DNA of 64,000 nt from Candidatus Heimdallarchaeota archaeon (GTDB taxonomy: Archaea > Asgardarchaeota > Heimdallarchaeia > Heimdallarchaeales > Kariarchaeaceae): contig JASBSB010000006.1 in assembly GCA_030149205.1 (NCBI GenBank), positions 372,001-436,000 of the forward strand, read 5' to 3'. The notes under the pieces were generated by a model. It made no database searches. It had not been told where the DNA came from and saw only the letters and a program-made list of their open reading frames with translations. Position 1 is the first letter of the stretch, and every line of letters begins with the position of its first letter. The position numbers and the translations under genes are program-made. Of this stretch, positions 17,578 through 26,733 are shown one piece after another.

Positions 17578-18630
17578 CTATACGTAATTATTCTCTGAGG
17601 ATTGCTCAAGATGATCATTGACATGGGGGATAACCTCCTCTCCAATCAACTTGATGGATCTGAGAATCTGTTCCTGTGTTAATCCCGCGTTATCCATCTG
17701 AAAAGTAAATCTGACAGCTCCACCTAACGCTTCACTATGCCTAAGTATTTTCTCTGCAACATTTTCTGGACTGCCAACGAGATATGCACCAGTTGGACCC
17801 GCTTGAAAATCAAATCTGTCTCTGGTGATAGGTGGCCAACCTCTCTCTCTTCCAATCTTGGAAAACATCTCTTCATAGCCTGGGTAGTATTCATCTCTTG
17901 CAATGCTGTCTGATTCTGCAACGTACCCAAGTGAATGAATACCAACAGTATAACCTCCTCTGTTATGTCCTGCTTCATTCCATGACTTTCGATACAAATC
18001 AATCAATGGACGAAATCTTCTTGACTCTCCACCAATTATTGCCACCATAAGAGGAAGACCCATAAGACCTGCTCGTTGAAATGAGGCAGGAGTCCCCCCA
18101 ACTCCCAACCAGATAGGAAGTGAGGTCTGGACAGGCCTAGGATAGATGGACTGATTGTACAAGGCAGCTCGAAACTTTCCTGACCAGTTGATTGTAATGT
18201 TATCTCTAATTCTAAGCAAAAGATCGAGTTTTTCTGCGAACAAGGCATCATAGTCATGCAGGCTGTACCCAAACAAAGGATAAGCCTCAGTGAATGACCC
18301 TCGGCCAGCCACAATCTCAGCCCTCCCGTTTGATAAAAGGTCAAGTGTTGCAAAGTTCTGAAATACCCTTACAGGGTCTGCCGTGCTTAAAACTGTAACT
18401 GCACTTGTCAATCGAATATTTTGGGTGACCTGTGAGGCAGCAGCAAGAATCATATACGAAGCTGAGTCTAGGAAATCCTCCCTGTAATGCTCACCAAGCC
18501 CATACACTGACAGCCCAAATTTGTCTGCCACCTTTATCCGCTCCAAAACCTCCTGCATTGATTGAACATTCAAAGAGACATCCTTTTGACCTCCCCGTGA
18601 TGCTGCAAAACTGTCTACGCCAATCTCCAT
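17578..18630 (-). CDS. LLM-class flavin-dependent oxidoreductase
   Basis: A 350-residue luciferase-like TIM-barrel monooxygenase. It is recognised by the N-terminal MEIGVDSFA, GLGEHYREDF, the IRLTSAVTVLSTADPVRVFQ block, GRAEIVAGRGSF and PIWLGVGGTPASFQRAG. Family members use FMNH2 or F420. In archaea F420 is likely, but no cofactor-deciding residue is clear. A decayed copy of its first 31 codons and upstream region lies 8 kb away at about 26466-26610. The gene is alone on the minus strand. Confidence 0.85.
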   Translation of the reverse strand: MEIGVDSFAASRGGQKDVSLNVQSMQEVLERIKVADKFGLSVYGLGEHYREDFLDSASYMILAAASQVTQNIRLTSAVTVLSTADPVRVFQNFATLDLLSNGRAEIVAGRGSFTEAYPLFGYSLHDYDALFAEKLDLLLRIRDNITINWSGKFRAALYNQSIYPRPVQTSLPIWLGVGGTPASFQRAGLMGLPLMVAIIGGESRRFRPLIDLYRKSWNEAGHNRGGYTVGIHSLGYVAESDSIARDEYYPGYEEMFSKIGRERGWPPITRDRFDFQAGPTGAYLVGSPENVAEKILRHSEALGGAVRFTFQMDNAGLTQEQILRSIKLIGEEVIPHVNDHLEQSSENNYV

Positions 18631-18854
18631 AAATATAGATTCTAAACAGAGATTTAAAGACTGATTTTAACACTATTCCTCTTCAATCTCTCAACGGACA
18701 TCAATGAGTTTTAATTTCCTATAGTCCCTCCTAAAAATTTGATTACTCCTTTTCTTCTGTAAAACAAATAATTTTCAATTAAATTCATCAATCTTCAACA
18801 AGGCTAAATTGATTAAAATATAAATTAACATTAATAATAATCAAATCAAAGGAA

Positions 18855-19498
18855 TTACACAAATACATTTCCGCACTTTGAACAGTAAGATCCTAGAGCT
18901 TCAACACCACAAATTGAGCAAAACCTGTCGTCAAATGAAGAGATATCATCTACTGAACTCTTAAATGAAGAGCCTAAAGCATCATTATCCAAAATTTCTG
19001 GTAAATCATATATGGTGTTTCGCGTATTTTTCTTTTTAATAAAAATTCATTTGCAACATCTGTATTAAGTAGATATAGAATATAAACTCCTGAAGAAAAG
19101 CCTGTAACAAATAAAACTAGGAACAAGAAATCAAGCACTGTATTTGGTACATTACTTAAAGCCTGAGTCCCAAATATAATAAGATTTAACGTTAATATTA
19201 GTAAAACGCCAACTGAAATCCTATAGTGACTTGCTTTATACTCCTGCTTTATAGGGGTAAGAAGAGATTCCAAGATTACTACCACAAAAAAAACAACCCC
19301 CAAAATTATTAGGGAGATGAATATGAAATATATTGCTGCAAAAATTGCTAGAAGGTCAGGTCTTCTCATGAACTGACTAATTGAATAAAATATCGCACCC
19401 ACGATAATAATCCATGGAAGTCCGTTCGAAACATAAAACACCCTGAATGTAAAAATTAATCTCTCTAAATTAGGGAACTCTGTAAAGTTATGTTTCAT
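18855..19498 (-). CDS. Four-helix membrane protein with C-terminal zinc ribbon, frameshifted
   Basis: The upstream frame (19498 down) gives a membrane protein with about four hydrophobic helices and stops at 18974 after about 174 residues. In the +1 frame the sequence continues past about 19030 with TIYDLPEILDNDALGSS and then the zinc ribbon CSICGVEALGSYCSKCGNVFV (two CxxC pairs), stopping at 18855. The shift falls in an A-rich run at 19022-19045, so it may be a sequencing or assembly indel or a real mutation. Zinc ribbons joined to transmembrane helices are common in archaea. The function is unknown. Confidence 0.6.
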
Positions 19499-19634
19499 TA
19501 AAAATACATTACAGTGATTTTATAAAAACCTCACTTTTCACATTTAACTTAATCAAAAGCAAGTTAATGAATAAATTTTATGTTTAAATTAACAAACCAC
19601 TCAACATTTAAAAAACTGAATTTGAATTAAATTT

Positions 19635-19991
19635 ATGACATCAATGCCTTCCTTCACATTAAAATTAGAAGCGATAATTTTTTTTTTGTTCTCAATCTAT
19701 CTTTTTGGTCTCACAGGGTACCAATTGTGGATATTGATAGCTACTTGGATAACTCCTGATTTAGGCATGATTGGATATTTTTTCAATTCAAAACTGGGTT
19801 CACTGACCTATAATTTATCTCACAGTTATAGTTTTTCCTTTATTTTTTTAATCGTCGGATTTTCCATTACAAATAGTTTGATTATTGCAATCGGAGCGGT
19901 TTGGATTTCACATATTTCTCTTGACAGATTTCTTGGTTACGGGTTAAAGTACCCAGATAATTTTAAACACACTCATTTACAAGAAATTTGA
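19635..19991 (+). CDS. DUF4260 family membrane protein
   Basis: A 118-residue integral membrane protein with three or four helices. The pattern WITPDLGMIGYFF...YNLSHSYSFSF...WISHISLDRFLGYGLKYPDNFKHTHL matches DUF4260, whose hallmark is the C-terminal H-x-x-x-DR-x-x-GYGLKYP-x-x-F-x-x-THL. The function is unknown. The family is common in bacteria, so this may be a transferred gene. Confidence 0.75.
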   Translation: MTSMPSFTLKLEAIIFFLFSIYLFGLTGYQLWILIATWITPDLGMIGYFFNSKLGSLTYNLSHSYSFSFIFLIVGFSITNSLIIAIGAVWISHISLDRFLGYGLKYPDNFKHTHLQEI

Positions 19992-20149
19992 ACAAAATTT
20001 TTGATTTATTATTGAAAATCTGATCAAAACCAAACTTTACTCAAATATTTTCTCGTTGGATTATTGGGCGACCAATATTTTTTGTAAGTCAAAAAATTTT
20101 GATCGGAAATTCAAAAGGGTTTTATAATATCATTCTTTTATCCTATTTG

Positions 20150-21124
20150 ATGAAGCTTTTGAGCTTACTGCCACTTTTTATTCTCCTCATTATAGCTTTT
20201 GGTGGAGGAACAATGAAAGAGGTAAATAGTTCATCATTAAATCCAATTATTCTCGATAATCCTGCACCCAAACGTGGGATCTTCTACAAGGATAACAGGA
20301 CATATTATCTATCTTCTAAAACTTCTGGAACCTATCAGGTCGAATCAGTCTATAATAACGGGTCATTCTTGACAGTGCATGATCTGGGAAAATCTGAGCC
20401 TTGGAGCTTATCTGGATATGAAAACTCTCTTTACATCTCTTTTCTGAATGGGACTGTATTGGAGATGTCAACTGATGGTATACTTATACAAAGGCTTCAA
20501 GTTTCAAAACTTTCATATTATGGAGCAAATGTAATATATTTTTCGCATTATAACCAATCCTCTTACATCCTAGTTACTTCACACGGAAACATAACTTTTT
20601 TTGATTCCAGCCTCAATTTTATAAAAACCCGGAACCTCGTTGATATCAGCAACTACCCTAAAATTTCAAATAAAAACGAGAACAGCTTCACCAGTGGGTG
20701 GATGAATTCAACAACCTTGGTTATGATCGCACAACCAGGGTACCTATTTACGTTTAACAAGGGAAATTTTTCAATTGTGGATAATACGACAATATTAAAT
20801 CCCGTTAATGATCCATTGAAGACCTTCGTGGCATATCTGGGGATTAGTGTAGATCGAAACAGACTACTTGTGATGGTAGAGTCATTTGGAGGTTCACTTC
20901 AACACAGACTTTATAGCATAGAATATAAGAAGATTATGGGGCATAAAACAGTGTATCTCTCACAGGTATTGTACACACAGGTTCAATCAACAGTTAGTAA
21001 ACCGATTCCACCTGAAGGATTTAATAATATTATATACCTACTTATCGCTGCAGTAGTCTTAGGGGCAGTGACACTCATACTTTACATATATCGATCAAAC
21101 AAGGAGAAAGAAGATTCATCATGA
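20150..21124 (+). CDS. Membrane-anchored extracytoplasmic protein, unknown
   Basis: About 324 residues from the ATG at 20150: a signal sequence MKLLSLLPLFILLIIAF, a secreted beta-rich domain with many N-x-S/T sequons and repeated YLSSKTSGTYQVES-like strands that suggest a beta-propeller, then a C-terminal helix (IIYLLIAAVVLGAVTLILYIY) with a basic tail. A TTG at 20099 is in frame, but TTTATAATA at 20121-20129 predicts transcription start at about 20150, so a leaderless ATG is preferred. First gene of a four-gene operon. The stop overlaps the next start by 4 bases. Confidence 0.7.
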   Translation: MKLLSLLPLFILLIIAFGGGTMKEVNSSSLNPIILDNPAPKRGIFYKDNRTYYLSSKTSGTYQVESVYNNGSFLTVHDLGKSEPWSLSGYENSLYISFLNGTVLEMSTDGILIQRLQVSKLSYYGANVIYFSHYNQSSYILVTSHGNITFFDSSLNFIKTRNLVDISNYPKISNKNENSFTSGWMNSTTLVMIAQPGYLFTFNKGNFSIVDNTTILNPVNDPLKTFVAYLGISVDRNRLLVMVESFGGSLQHRLYSIEYKKIMGHKTVYLSQVLYTQVQSTVSKPIPPEGFNNIIYLLIAAVVLGAVTLILYIYRSNKEKEDSS

Positions 21125-22134
21125 GAAAATTATGGTTATTTGTGATTATTTTTATATTCCCATTTAACATCGTTGCTACACCTACTGATTTTAAACTCAT
21201 ATCTGATGGAAAAGATATAATTGGTGCAATAGGTCTACCTTCACCCTATTTTGGCCCTAGTGATCAAACAGCGGAATCAGACTTTCTTAAAGATTATGTG
21301 TATCCAAACTTGTTCAAGTACAACTCGTCATTGTCTTTTGGTCGGGATGGGGTGAACAGAGTCTTCTGGGTAGTACTTCGTCCGAACATCTGGATTGGGA
21401 ACACAAATAGCTTTCCTAATTTCTGGAATGCCTCAACTAATCCTTCTAATATCCCTTCAAATTACACTGGTATAAGCTTTACATTGAAATTTACCAATGT
21501 AGATATAAGTGCGATTACAACGACCTATATACCACAGAAGCTAACACCATGTTGTACAATTGGTGATTACAAATATGACAAGATTAACTTGAATGAAAAA
21601 TCAGATTGGTCTGACCTATTAACCATAACTGGAAATACAGTTAATGTAACCCTTAGAACTTTTCTAACTGCAGATGCTTTCGGTATTCCTTATGAGGTAA
21701 TAAAACACCCTGCATCAGTAAGTTTCATATTAAACGGGGATGGGATCCCAAAAATGAAGCAAATTCAGTTTTTACCAAACTCAATTATACTCCCAAATCA
21801 TGTATATTTAGGACATAATAGAAACATCAGTTTACCTACCGGTTCTACCATACCGTTGACAGAAAGTGTGTTAATAGGTGGGATTCCTGCTGGTTCTCCT
21901 TCAGCAGGAATAGATTTCTTCAAGGTAATCGATGGAGTGATCTCCCCTACCCTTGGATTGGCAACAACGATTGGGGTGTCAAGTACGAGCAGTACTTCAG
22001 CAGTCTTTGGGACAACTATCCTCCTGACCAGCTACCAATTGTTTGGGAAAAAGAGAAAGAAAGCAATTGCATCAGGAAAGGACAAAGGAGGTTATAATAC
22101 CATGATAAAGAATGCTTTGAGGATAAATAAATGA
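21121..22134 (+). CDS. Secreted, C-terminally anchored protein, unknown
   Basis: A 337-residue protein with an N-terminal signal sequence (MRKLWLFVIIFIFPFNIVAT), a beta-rich outer domain holding a CC pair (KLTPCCTIGDY), a glycine/serine-rich hydrophobic C-terminal helix (LGLATTIGVSSTSSTSAVFGTTILLTSYQLF) and a basic cytoplasmic tail. No family is recognised. It overlaps both neighbours by 4 bases (ATGA type), so it is translated with them. Likely a surface subunit working with the LonB-like ATPase of the operon. Confidence 0.65.
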   Translation: MRKLWLFVIIFIFPFNIVATPTDFKLISDGKDIIGAIGLPSPYFGPSDQTAESDFLKDYVYPNLFKYNSSLSFGRDGVNRVFWVVLRPNIWIGNTNSFPNFWNASTNPSNIPSNYTGISFTLKFTNVDISAITTTYIPQKLTPCCTIGDYKYDKINLNEKSDWSDLLTITGNTVNVTLRTFLTADAFGIPYEVIKHPASVSFILNGDGIPKMKQIQFLPNSIILPNHVYLGHNRNISLPTGSTIPLTESVLIGGIPAGSPSAGIDFFKVIDGVISPTLGLATTIGVSSTSSTSAVFGTTILLTSYQLFGKKRKKAIASGKDKGGYNTMIKNALRINK

Positions 22135-24647
22135 GAAAAAAGATAAATCTGTTTATTTTGCTATTTTTGATTTTACATTTTTCTAATTCACATTTTGTCA
22201 CACAATTATCTGTTCAAGCGCAACAAAATGAGTCAATGATTAAGAATAAAAGCAAGGTGGCTCAAATTAAAACAACTAATACCTCTAGTGGAATTCCATT
22301 CAGTCTGTTGACTGATTGGTTACAGATACCATCTGTAAAATTGAATTCTCACTCCTTAGACATACTTGTCATGGGACAGCCTTTAGGAAACTATTCGACA
22401 ACCTATACCTTTAATTATTTTGATTATCAAAATATATCATCTGTTAGTCAGGAAACACTTGATTTAGCATATTATCTTTCATTCATTAATAATCAGACCC
22501 ACAAAAATTTAAATATTTCTTGGGTTGGTATTGATTTTTTAAACATCAACAGTACATCTTTGATCAAATATATTGATGGTAATTTTAACAGGTTTAAGTT
22601 TGATTTGGTTCTTGTATTTGGAGCTTACGTAGGATTGCCAAACGATAATCTTGCACAATTTTTTATTAAGTTTACGAATTTTGGCATCCCTGTCATTACT
22701 ACATTTCAAAACTCATTTCCAGGAGGAAGCGTTTATTCTCCAGCAAATATACCCTCAGTTACAAGCATTTTAGGTTTGACTATAAGTACCAACAAGTTTA
22801 GTGACCTTCTCAATCCAAATTTGTTTGGTTTTAAATTTACTCCTTCACCAGTGTTTAATCCAGACTATAAATTGTACCCCAACTTTCTGATTCCGGGGGT
22901 CAAATTACGGTTGATAAATTCTTTGGAAACTCCACAATATTTGTACTCAATACACTTACCAACTCTTACTTTTGCATTAGGATATATTACATTTCTATTG
23001 AATAATCCAGACCAATCTCCAAAGCAGATATTAGGTATTCTTAGTCGGAATGGTCATTTTATCTCAGACAAACCGGGTTCACAGCAGGGTTATGGGATAC
23101 CTCAGTTTTTAATTTCATCCTATTCAAATCTGAAATTGCTCCCTCTTGTACTAGATCCTTTAAGAACCCAATATAAAAACAACACTGTTAAAATGGCCCC
23201 TCTACAAACTGTATCCACTTATCTTCTTTTTAGCTCGGAAAATGCTGTAAACGTTAATTCTGTTAAACTAATCGATAAATCTAATAGAACTTATTTCGAA
23301 AGATATAATTTAAGGGCTACAACAGCTCCTGAGATTCAGGAAATTAACTTTACACTCTCCTTTGATAAGAACAGGTTACCCACAGGTCCAAGTTTTATAA
23401 AAATAAATTTTCAGATCCCTGATGTTAAAACCCCCTCGAATTTTTATTTTGAGGTTAATGCCACCTCCAATTCGGAGAATTCAGTTGCTTTGACAAACAT
23501 CACAGTGGATCCGACCTTAAAGTTATTGGGGTTCTCAAGTCTGTTTGAGAGAGATGGTTACTATAGACGAAATTCACCGTATTCAAGACATTACACTTTG
23601 TTTGAAATACTTTATAAGCAAGGTTATCGTTTTTCTAACTTTGATTCATCAAAAACTTTAGAAAATGAGTTAAGCAGCCCCACAGTATTATCGTTGTTAG
23701 TTATTGACCCAGAAAATGTTTCTTTCTCGTTTTTGAACTCTATCAATACGTATGGTGAACGAGGAGGAAACTTAATGATATTTCTTGACTATTTCAATGG
23801 GTCACAACCATTTAAAGGGCAGAGTAAATTTAGTATAGGTGAGTATCAGGTTGACCCAGAATTGAAATATTACTTCGCAAGAAAGGGGATTCAATTAAAT
23901 GAGCAGGATCTAAATCACTGGAATTTTTCAGTGGATGCTATAGATGATGGAGTAAGCAAACATCCATTTGTCCTACGTCCTTGGGTCTTTTCGAAAGGTA
24001 TAAACTCAAGTTTTCCACTCTTTCCGTTCCGCGGATATTACATTGATACAAAGAAGAGTAAACTAAATGAGAAGATGAGTCTTACTGATTTTTCTAGGAT
24101 AACAAAAATAGGATCAGCTTTACAAAATGGAGATGGAAAGATAATTTTAGTAGGTTCAATCTCGCCCCTCCTATCATATTTTTCTGATAAATATCAATTT
24201 ACGTTACCTAGTCCATCTACAGTATTTGAAAGGATAATTGAAAGGACAGAGAATTGGGGTGGTAAAATTCTAGAATTTAAACATATCCCCTCTTTAAACC
24301 CCTTAACAGACACTTTAGAATTTTCATACAAAGTTGCCATTGAAAAATCGTTAAGGTGGAGTATAGATATAATTTCAGGAGAGAGAAGAAATATAATAAA
24401 TCTAACTAACTCTGGAAATTTTGGGACTATAGCATTAAAATTTGATGGTTTTATGGAAGGGAACTTCAATATCACAATTAATCTAACATATGGTTCTTTT
24501 ATTTCTGACTCCAAATCCATTGAGGTGAATATCCAGTATAGTGTGTATAGATTGTCAATGTTAGTCCTATTATGGGTCTCAGTTCTAACGTACACAATTT
24601 ATAAGCTCCTGAAATACAGAGGAAGTGAAGGTAAAAATGGAAGATAA
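22131..24647 (+). CDS. Large surface protein with Rossmann/GATase-like domains and C-terminal anchor
   Basis: An 838-residue protein: signal sequence (residues 1-25), an alpha/beta region at about 80-210 (KFDLVLVFGAYVGLPNDNLAQFF, GIPVITTFQ), a middle beta-sandwich-like part, a second alpha/beta region at about 465-560 (LSLLVIDPENVSFSF, GGNLMIFLDYF) and 620-690 (GDGKIILVGSISPLLS) that recalls the GATase-like DUF4350/DUF4159 domains of MoxR operons, and a final membrane helix (LSMLVLLWVSVLTYTIY). Many N-x-S/T sites suggest glycosylation. The domain calls are tentative. It is coupled to both neighbours. Confidence 0.6.
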   Translation: MRKKINLFILLFLILHFSNSHFVTQLSVQAQQNESMIKNKSKVAQIKTTNTSSGIPFSLLTDWLQIPSVKLNSHSLDILVMGQPLGNYSTTYTFNYFDYQNISSVSQETLDLAYYLSFINNQTHKNLNISWVGIDFLNINSTSLIKYIDGNFNRFKFDLVLVFGAYVGLPNDNLAQFFIKFTNFGIPVITTFQNSFPGGSVYSPANIPSVTSILGLTISTNKFSDLLNPNLFGFKFTPSPVFNPDYKLYPNFLIPGVKLRLINSLETPQYLYSIHLPTLTFALGYITFLLNNPDQSPKQILGILSRNGHFISDKPGSQQGYGIPQFLISSYSNLKLLPLVLDPLRTQYKNNTVKMAPLQTVSTYLLFSSENAVNVNSVKLIDKSNRTYFERYNLRATTAPEIQEINFTLSFDKNRLPTGPSFIKINFQIPDVKTPSNFYFEVNATSNSENSVALTNITVDPTLKLLGFSSLFERDGYYRRNSPYSRHYTLFEILYKQGYRFSNFDSSKTLENELSSPTVLSLLVIDPENVSFSFLNSINTYGERGGNLMIFLDYFNGSQPFKGQSKFSIGEYQVDPELKYYFARKGIQLNEQDLNHWNFSVDAIDDGVSKHPFVLRPWVFSKGINSSFPLFPFRGYYIDTKKSKLNEKMSLTDFSRITKIGSALQNGDGKIILVGSISPLLSYFSDKYQFTLPSPSTVFERIIERTENWGGKILEFKHIPSLNPLTDTLEFSYKVAIEKSLRWSIDIISGERRNIINLTNSGNFGTIALKFDGFMEGNFNITINLTYGSFISDSKSIEVNIQYSVYRLSMLVLLWVSVLTYTIYKLLKYRGSEGKNGR

Positions 24648-26322
24648 GCTTATTGATAAAGTTTTAGGTCAATCAAAGGCTGTGGAGGTGATAAAACAAA
24701 CGGCAAGAAGCAAACGTCATCTCTTGTTAATTGGGTTACCTGGGACTGGTAAAAGTATGTTAGCAAAAAGCCTTTCAGAAATATTAGAGCATGGGAAAAC
24801 TCATGATATTTTGGCCAGAAATAATCCAAACGATGAAAATTCCCCGCTAATCGAGATAGTTGATACAGGATTAGGACCTACAATTATAGACAAAGAGAAA
24901 AGGGAAGCACGAAAATTGGTTCAGAAATATGATTTGGTAACTCAAATTGGTATATTAATTGTTGTTGGATCATTATTGTCTTTAATTTTATTGAGACAGC
25001 AATTTGGATTTATCGACTTTTTGTTTTCGGCTCTAATCCTTATTTCTTGGTTGATGTATAGAAGACAGGCGAGACCAGATGCTTTAAAGATAATCCCAAA
25101 TCTATTAATAGGAAACCAACTGGGGAAGACTCCGTTTATTGATGCATCAGGGTCAGCAAAAAATATTCTCTTGGGTGATGTAAAACATGACCCTTATCAA
25201 AGTGGTGGCTTAGAAACCCCACCTAACCATTTGTTAATTCCAGGATTAATACATAAAGCAAATGGAGGTGTGCTGTTTATTGACGAAATTGGAACATTAG
25301 ATGCTGAAACACAATTTTATCTCTTGACCGCAATGCAAGAGAAGCAATTTCCAATTGAAGGGAGAAGTCAGGGGAGCTCAGGTAGTATGGTTAAGACAGA
25401 ACCTTTACCTTGTGACTTTATTTTAGTCGCTGCAGGAAACATGGAAACCATCGAAAGATTACACCCCGCATTAAGAAACAGAATACAAGGATATGGAACT
25501 GAGATATTGATGGATAAAAGTATGAAAATTGACCAAATTACATCCATAATAATCAAAAATTTTCTTACTCAGGAAATAGGAGAAAATGTACTTATTCAAA
25601 ATAAAGAGGAAGTAATTGCAAGACTCGTTCAATATGCCGAGGTCTTGTCACAGAGAGATGGTTACATTACTCTTCAATTTAGAAGCATTGGTGGCTTGAT
25701 TAGAACAGCACTTACAATTTCAAAAGATAATATTTTGTCCCCAATAGTATTAAAAGAAGCTTTAAAGTTACAGATACCTCTTGAAGTACAAGTTGAGATT
25801 AATAAACTAAGTGAAATCTACAATAAAGGACAAAATTTTTGGTCAGCAGGGAAGTCTTGGTTTCTCATGGAAGATGAAGGAAGAAGTATTTTAGTAAATG
25901 ATTTTCTAGATTCTGAAGAAAAATCATCTCTTCTTTCAAGTTTTATAACAAAACTTTCTAAGAAATTTGCCTTTGTGGAGACAGATGATAAATATTCAGA
26001 ATTCTTAAATTCCTATGTTAAAGAAAAGAAATCAATACCCTCATCCTTTTTGGTTCAAATCTGGTCTAAAAGAACAAATGTCTGCATAAACCGAAATTTG
26101 ATCATTTTAGGTGACGTAGATAAAAATTCGATGGCTTTACCGTTGAACAATATTGCATACCTGATTGATTTAGCACAAAAAATTGGCTTTCAAGATGTAA
26201 TAGTATTGACAACATTGGATGAAAGATATAGTTCTCCTTTCACAAAGAAAGTTCATATTGTATATGATTTAAATAGTTTACTCGACTTAATCAGAAATGA
26301 ACATCTTGAATCTGATAGTTAA
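24637..26322 (+). CDS. Membrane LonB-like AAA+ ATPase with degenerate protease domain
   Basis: About 561 residues. Walker A GLPGTGKS (about 36-43) and Walker B VLFIDEIG (about 212-219) are separated by a two-helix membrane hairpin (IGILIVVGSLLSLILL and FLFSALILISWLMY), the layout specific to archaeal LonB. AGNMETIERLHPALRNRI holds sensor 1 and the arginine finger. The C-terminal 150 residues still show the Lon strand order (IILGDVDKNSMALPLNNIAYLIDLAQKIGFQDVIVL) but lack the GPSAG serine and the GGLKEK lysine, so proteolysis is unlikely. A GTG at 24625 is an alternative start. It overlaps the preceding surface-protein gene. Confidence 0.75.
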   Translation: MEDKLIDKVLGQSKAVEVIKQTARSKRHLLLIGLPGTGKSMLAKSLSEILEHGKTHDILARNNPNDENSPLIEIVDTGLGPTIIDKEKREARKLVQKYDLVTQIGILIVVGSLLSLILLRQQFGFIDFLFSALILISWLMYRRQARPDALKIIPNLLIGNQLGKTPFIDASGSAKNILLGDVKHDPYQSGGLETPPNHLLIPGLIHKANGGVLFIDEIGTLDAETQFYLLTAMQEKQFPIEGRSQGSSGSMVKTEPLPCDFILVAAGNMETIERLHPALRNRIQGYGTEILMDKSMKIDQITSIIIKNFLTQEIGENVLIQNKEEVIARLVQYAEVLSQRDGYITLQFRSIGGLIRTALTISKDNILSPIVLKEALKLQIPLEVQVEINKLSEIYNKGQNFWSAGKSWFLMEDEGRSILVNDFLDSEEKSSLLSSFITKLSKKFAFVETDDKYSEFLNSYVKEKKSIPSSFLVQIWSKRTNVCINRNLIILGDVDKNSMALPLNNIAYLIDLAQKIGFQDVIVLTTLDERYSSPFTKKVHIVYDLNSLLDLIRNEHLESDS

Positions 26323-26369
26323 AAACAAAATAATCCATCATTTCTGATTATTTGTTATTAAACAAAATT

Positions 26370-26610
26370 GAACCTCCAACAATAGTTAAAGATTTATGAT
26401 CCTTAGGTTTTCATATACTAAATTTTAGACGTTATAAATTGAGTTCACGACTTAAATTATAGGTCTAAAACCTCCTGTATTGATTGAACATTTAAACTGA
26501 CATCCTTTTGACCTCCATGTGATGCTGCAAAACTATCTACTCCAATTTCCATTAGCATAGATTCTAATCAGAGATTTAAAGACTGATTTCATCACTAATC
26601 CCTTAAAGTC
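26370..26610 (-). pseudogene. Chimeric relic: LLM oxidoreductase start fused to HAAS-protein end
   Basis: Bases 26466-26610 are about 85-90% identical to the first 31 codons and upstream region of the LLM oxidoreductase gene (18541-18690). The minus-strand reading gives MEIGVDSFAASHGGQ and onwards to VLDL-stop. Bases 26375-26465 match the last 30 codons of the neighbouring HAAS protein (26738-26835). The join sits where both intact genes share GCTCCAAAACCT (18540-18551 and 26825-26836). A copy of each gene once lay here and was removed by deletion between the short repeats. Confidence 0.8.
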
Positions 26611-26733
26611 CGAATCACCATTTAGTACCAGAATTGTTCACACAACTTGATCTCTATAAATATAAATTCCTAGAATCTAAGGGTTAAATATTAAAATTAT
26701 TTTAAACTTTTATGAGACATCCACTCTCTTTAG

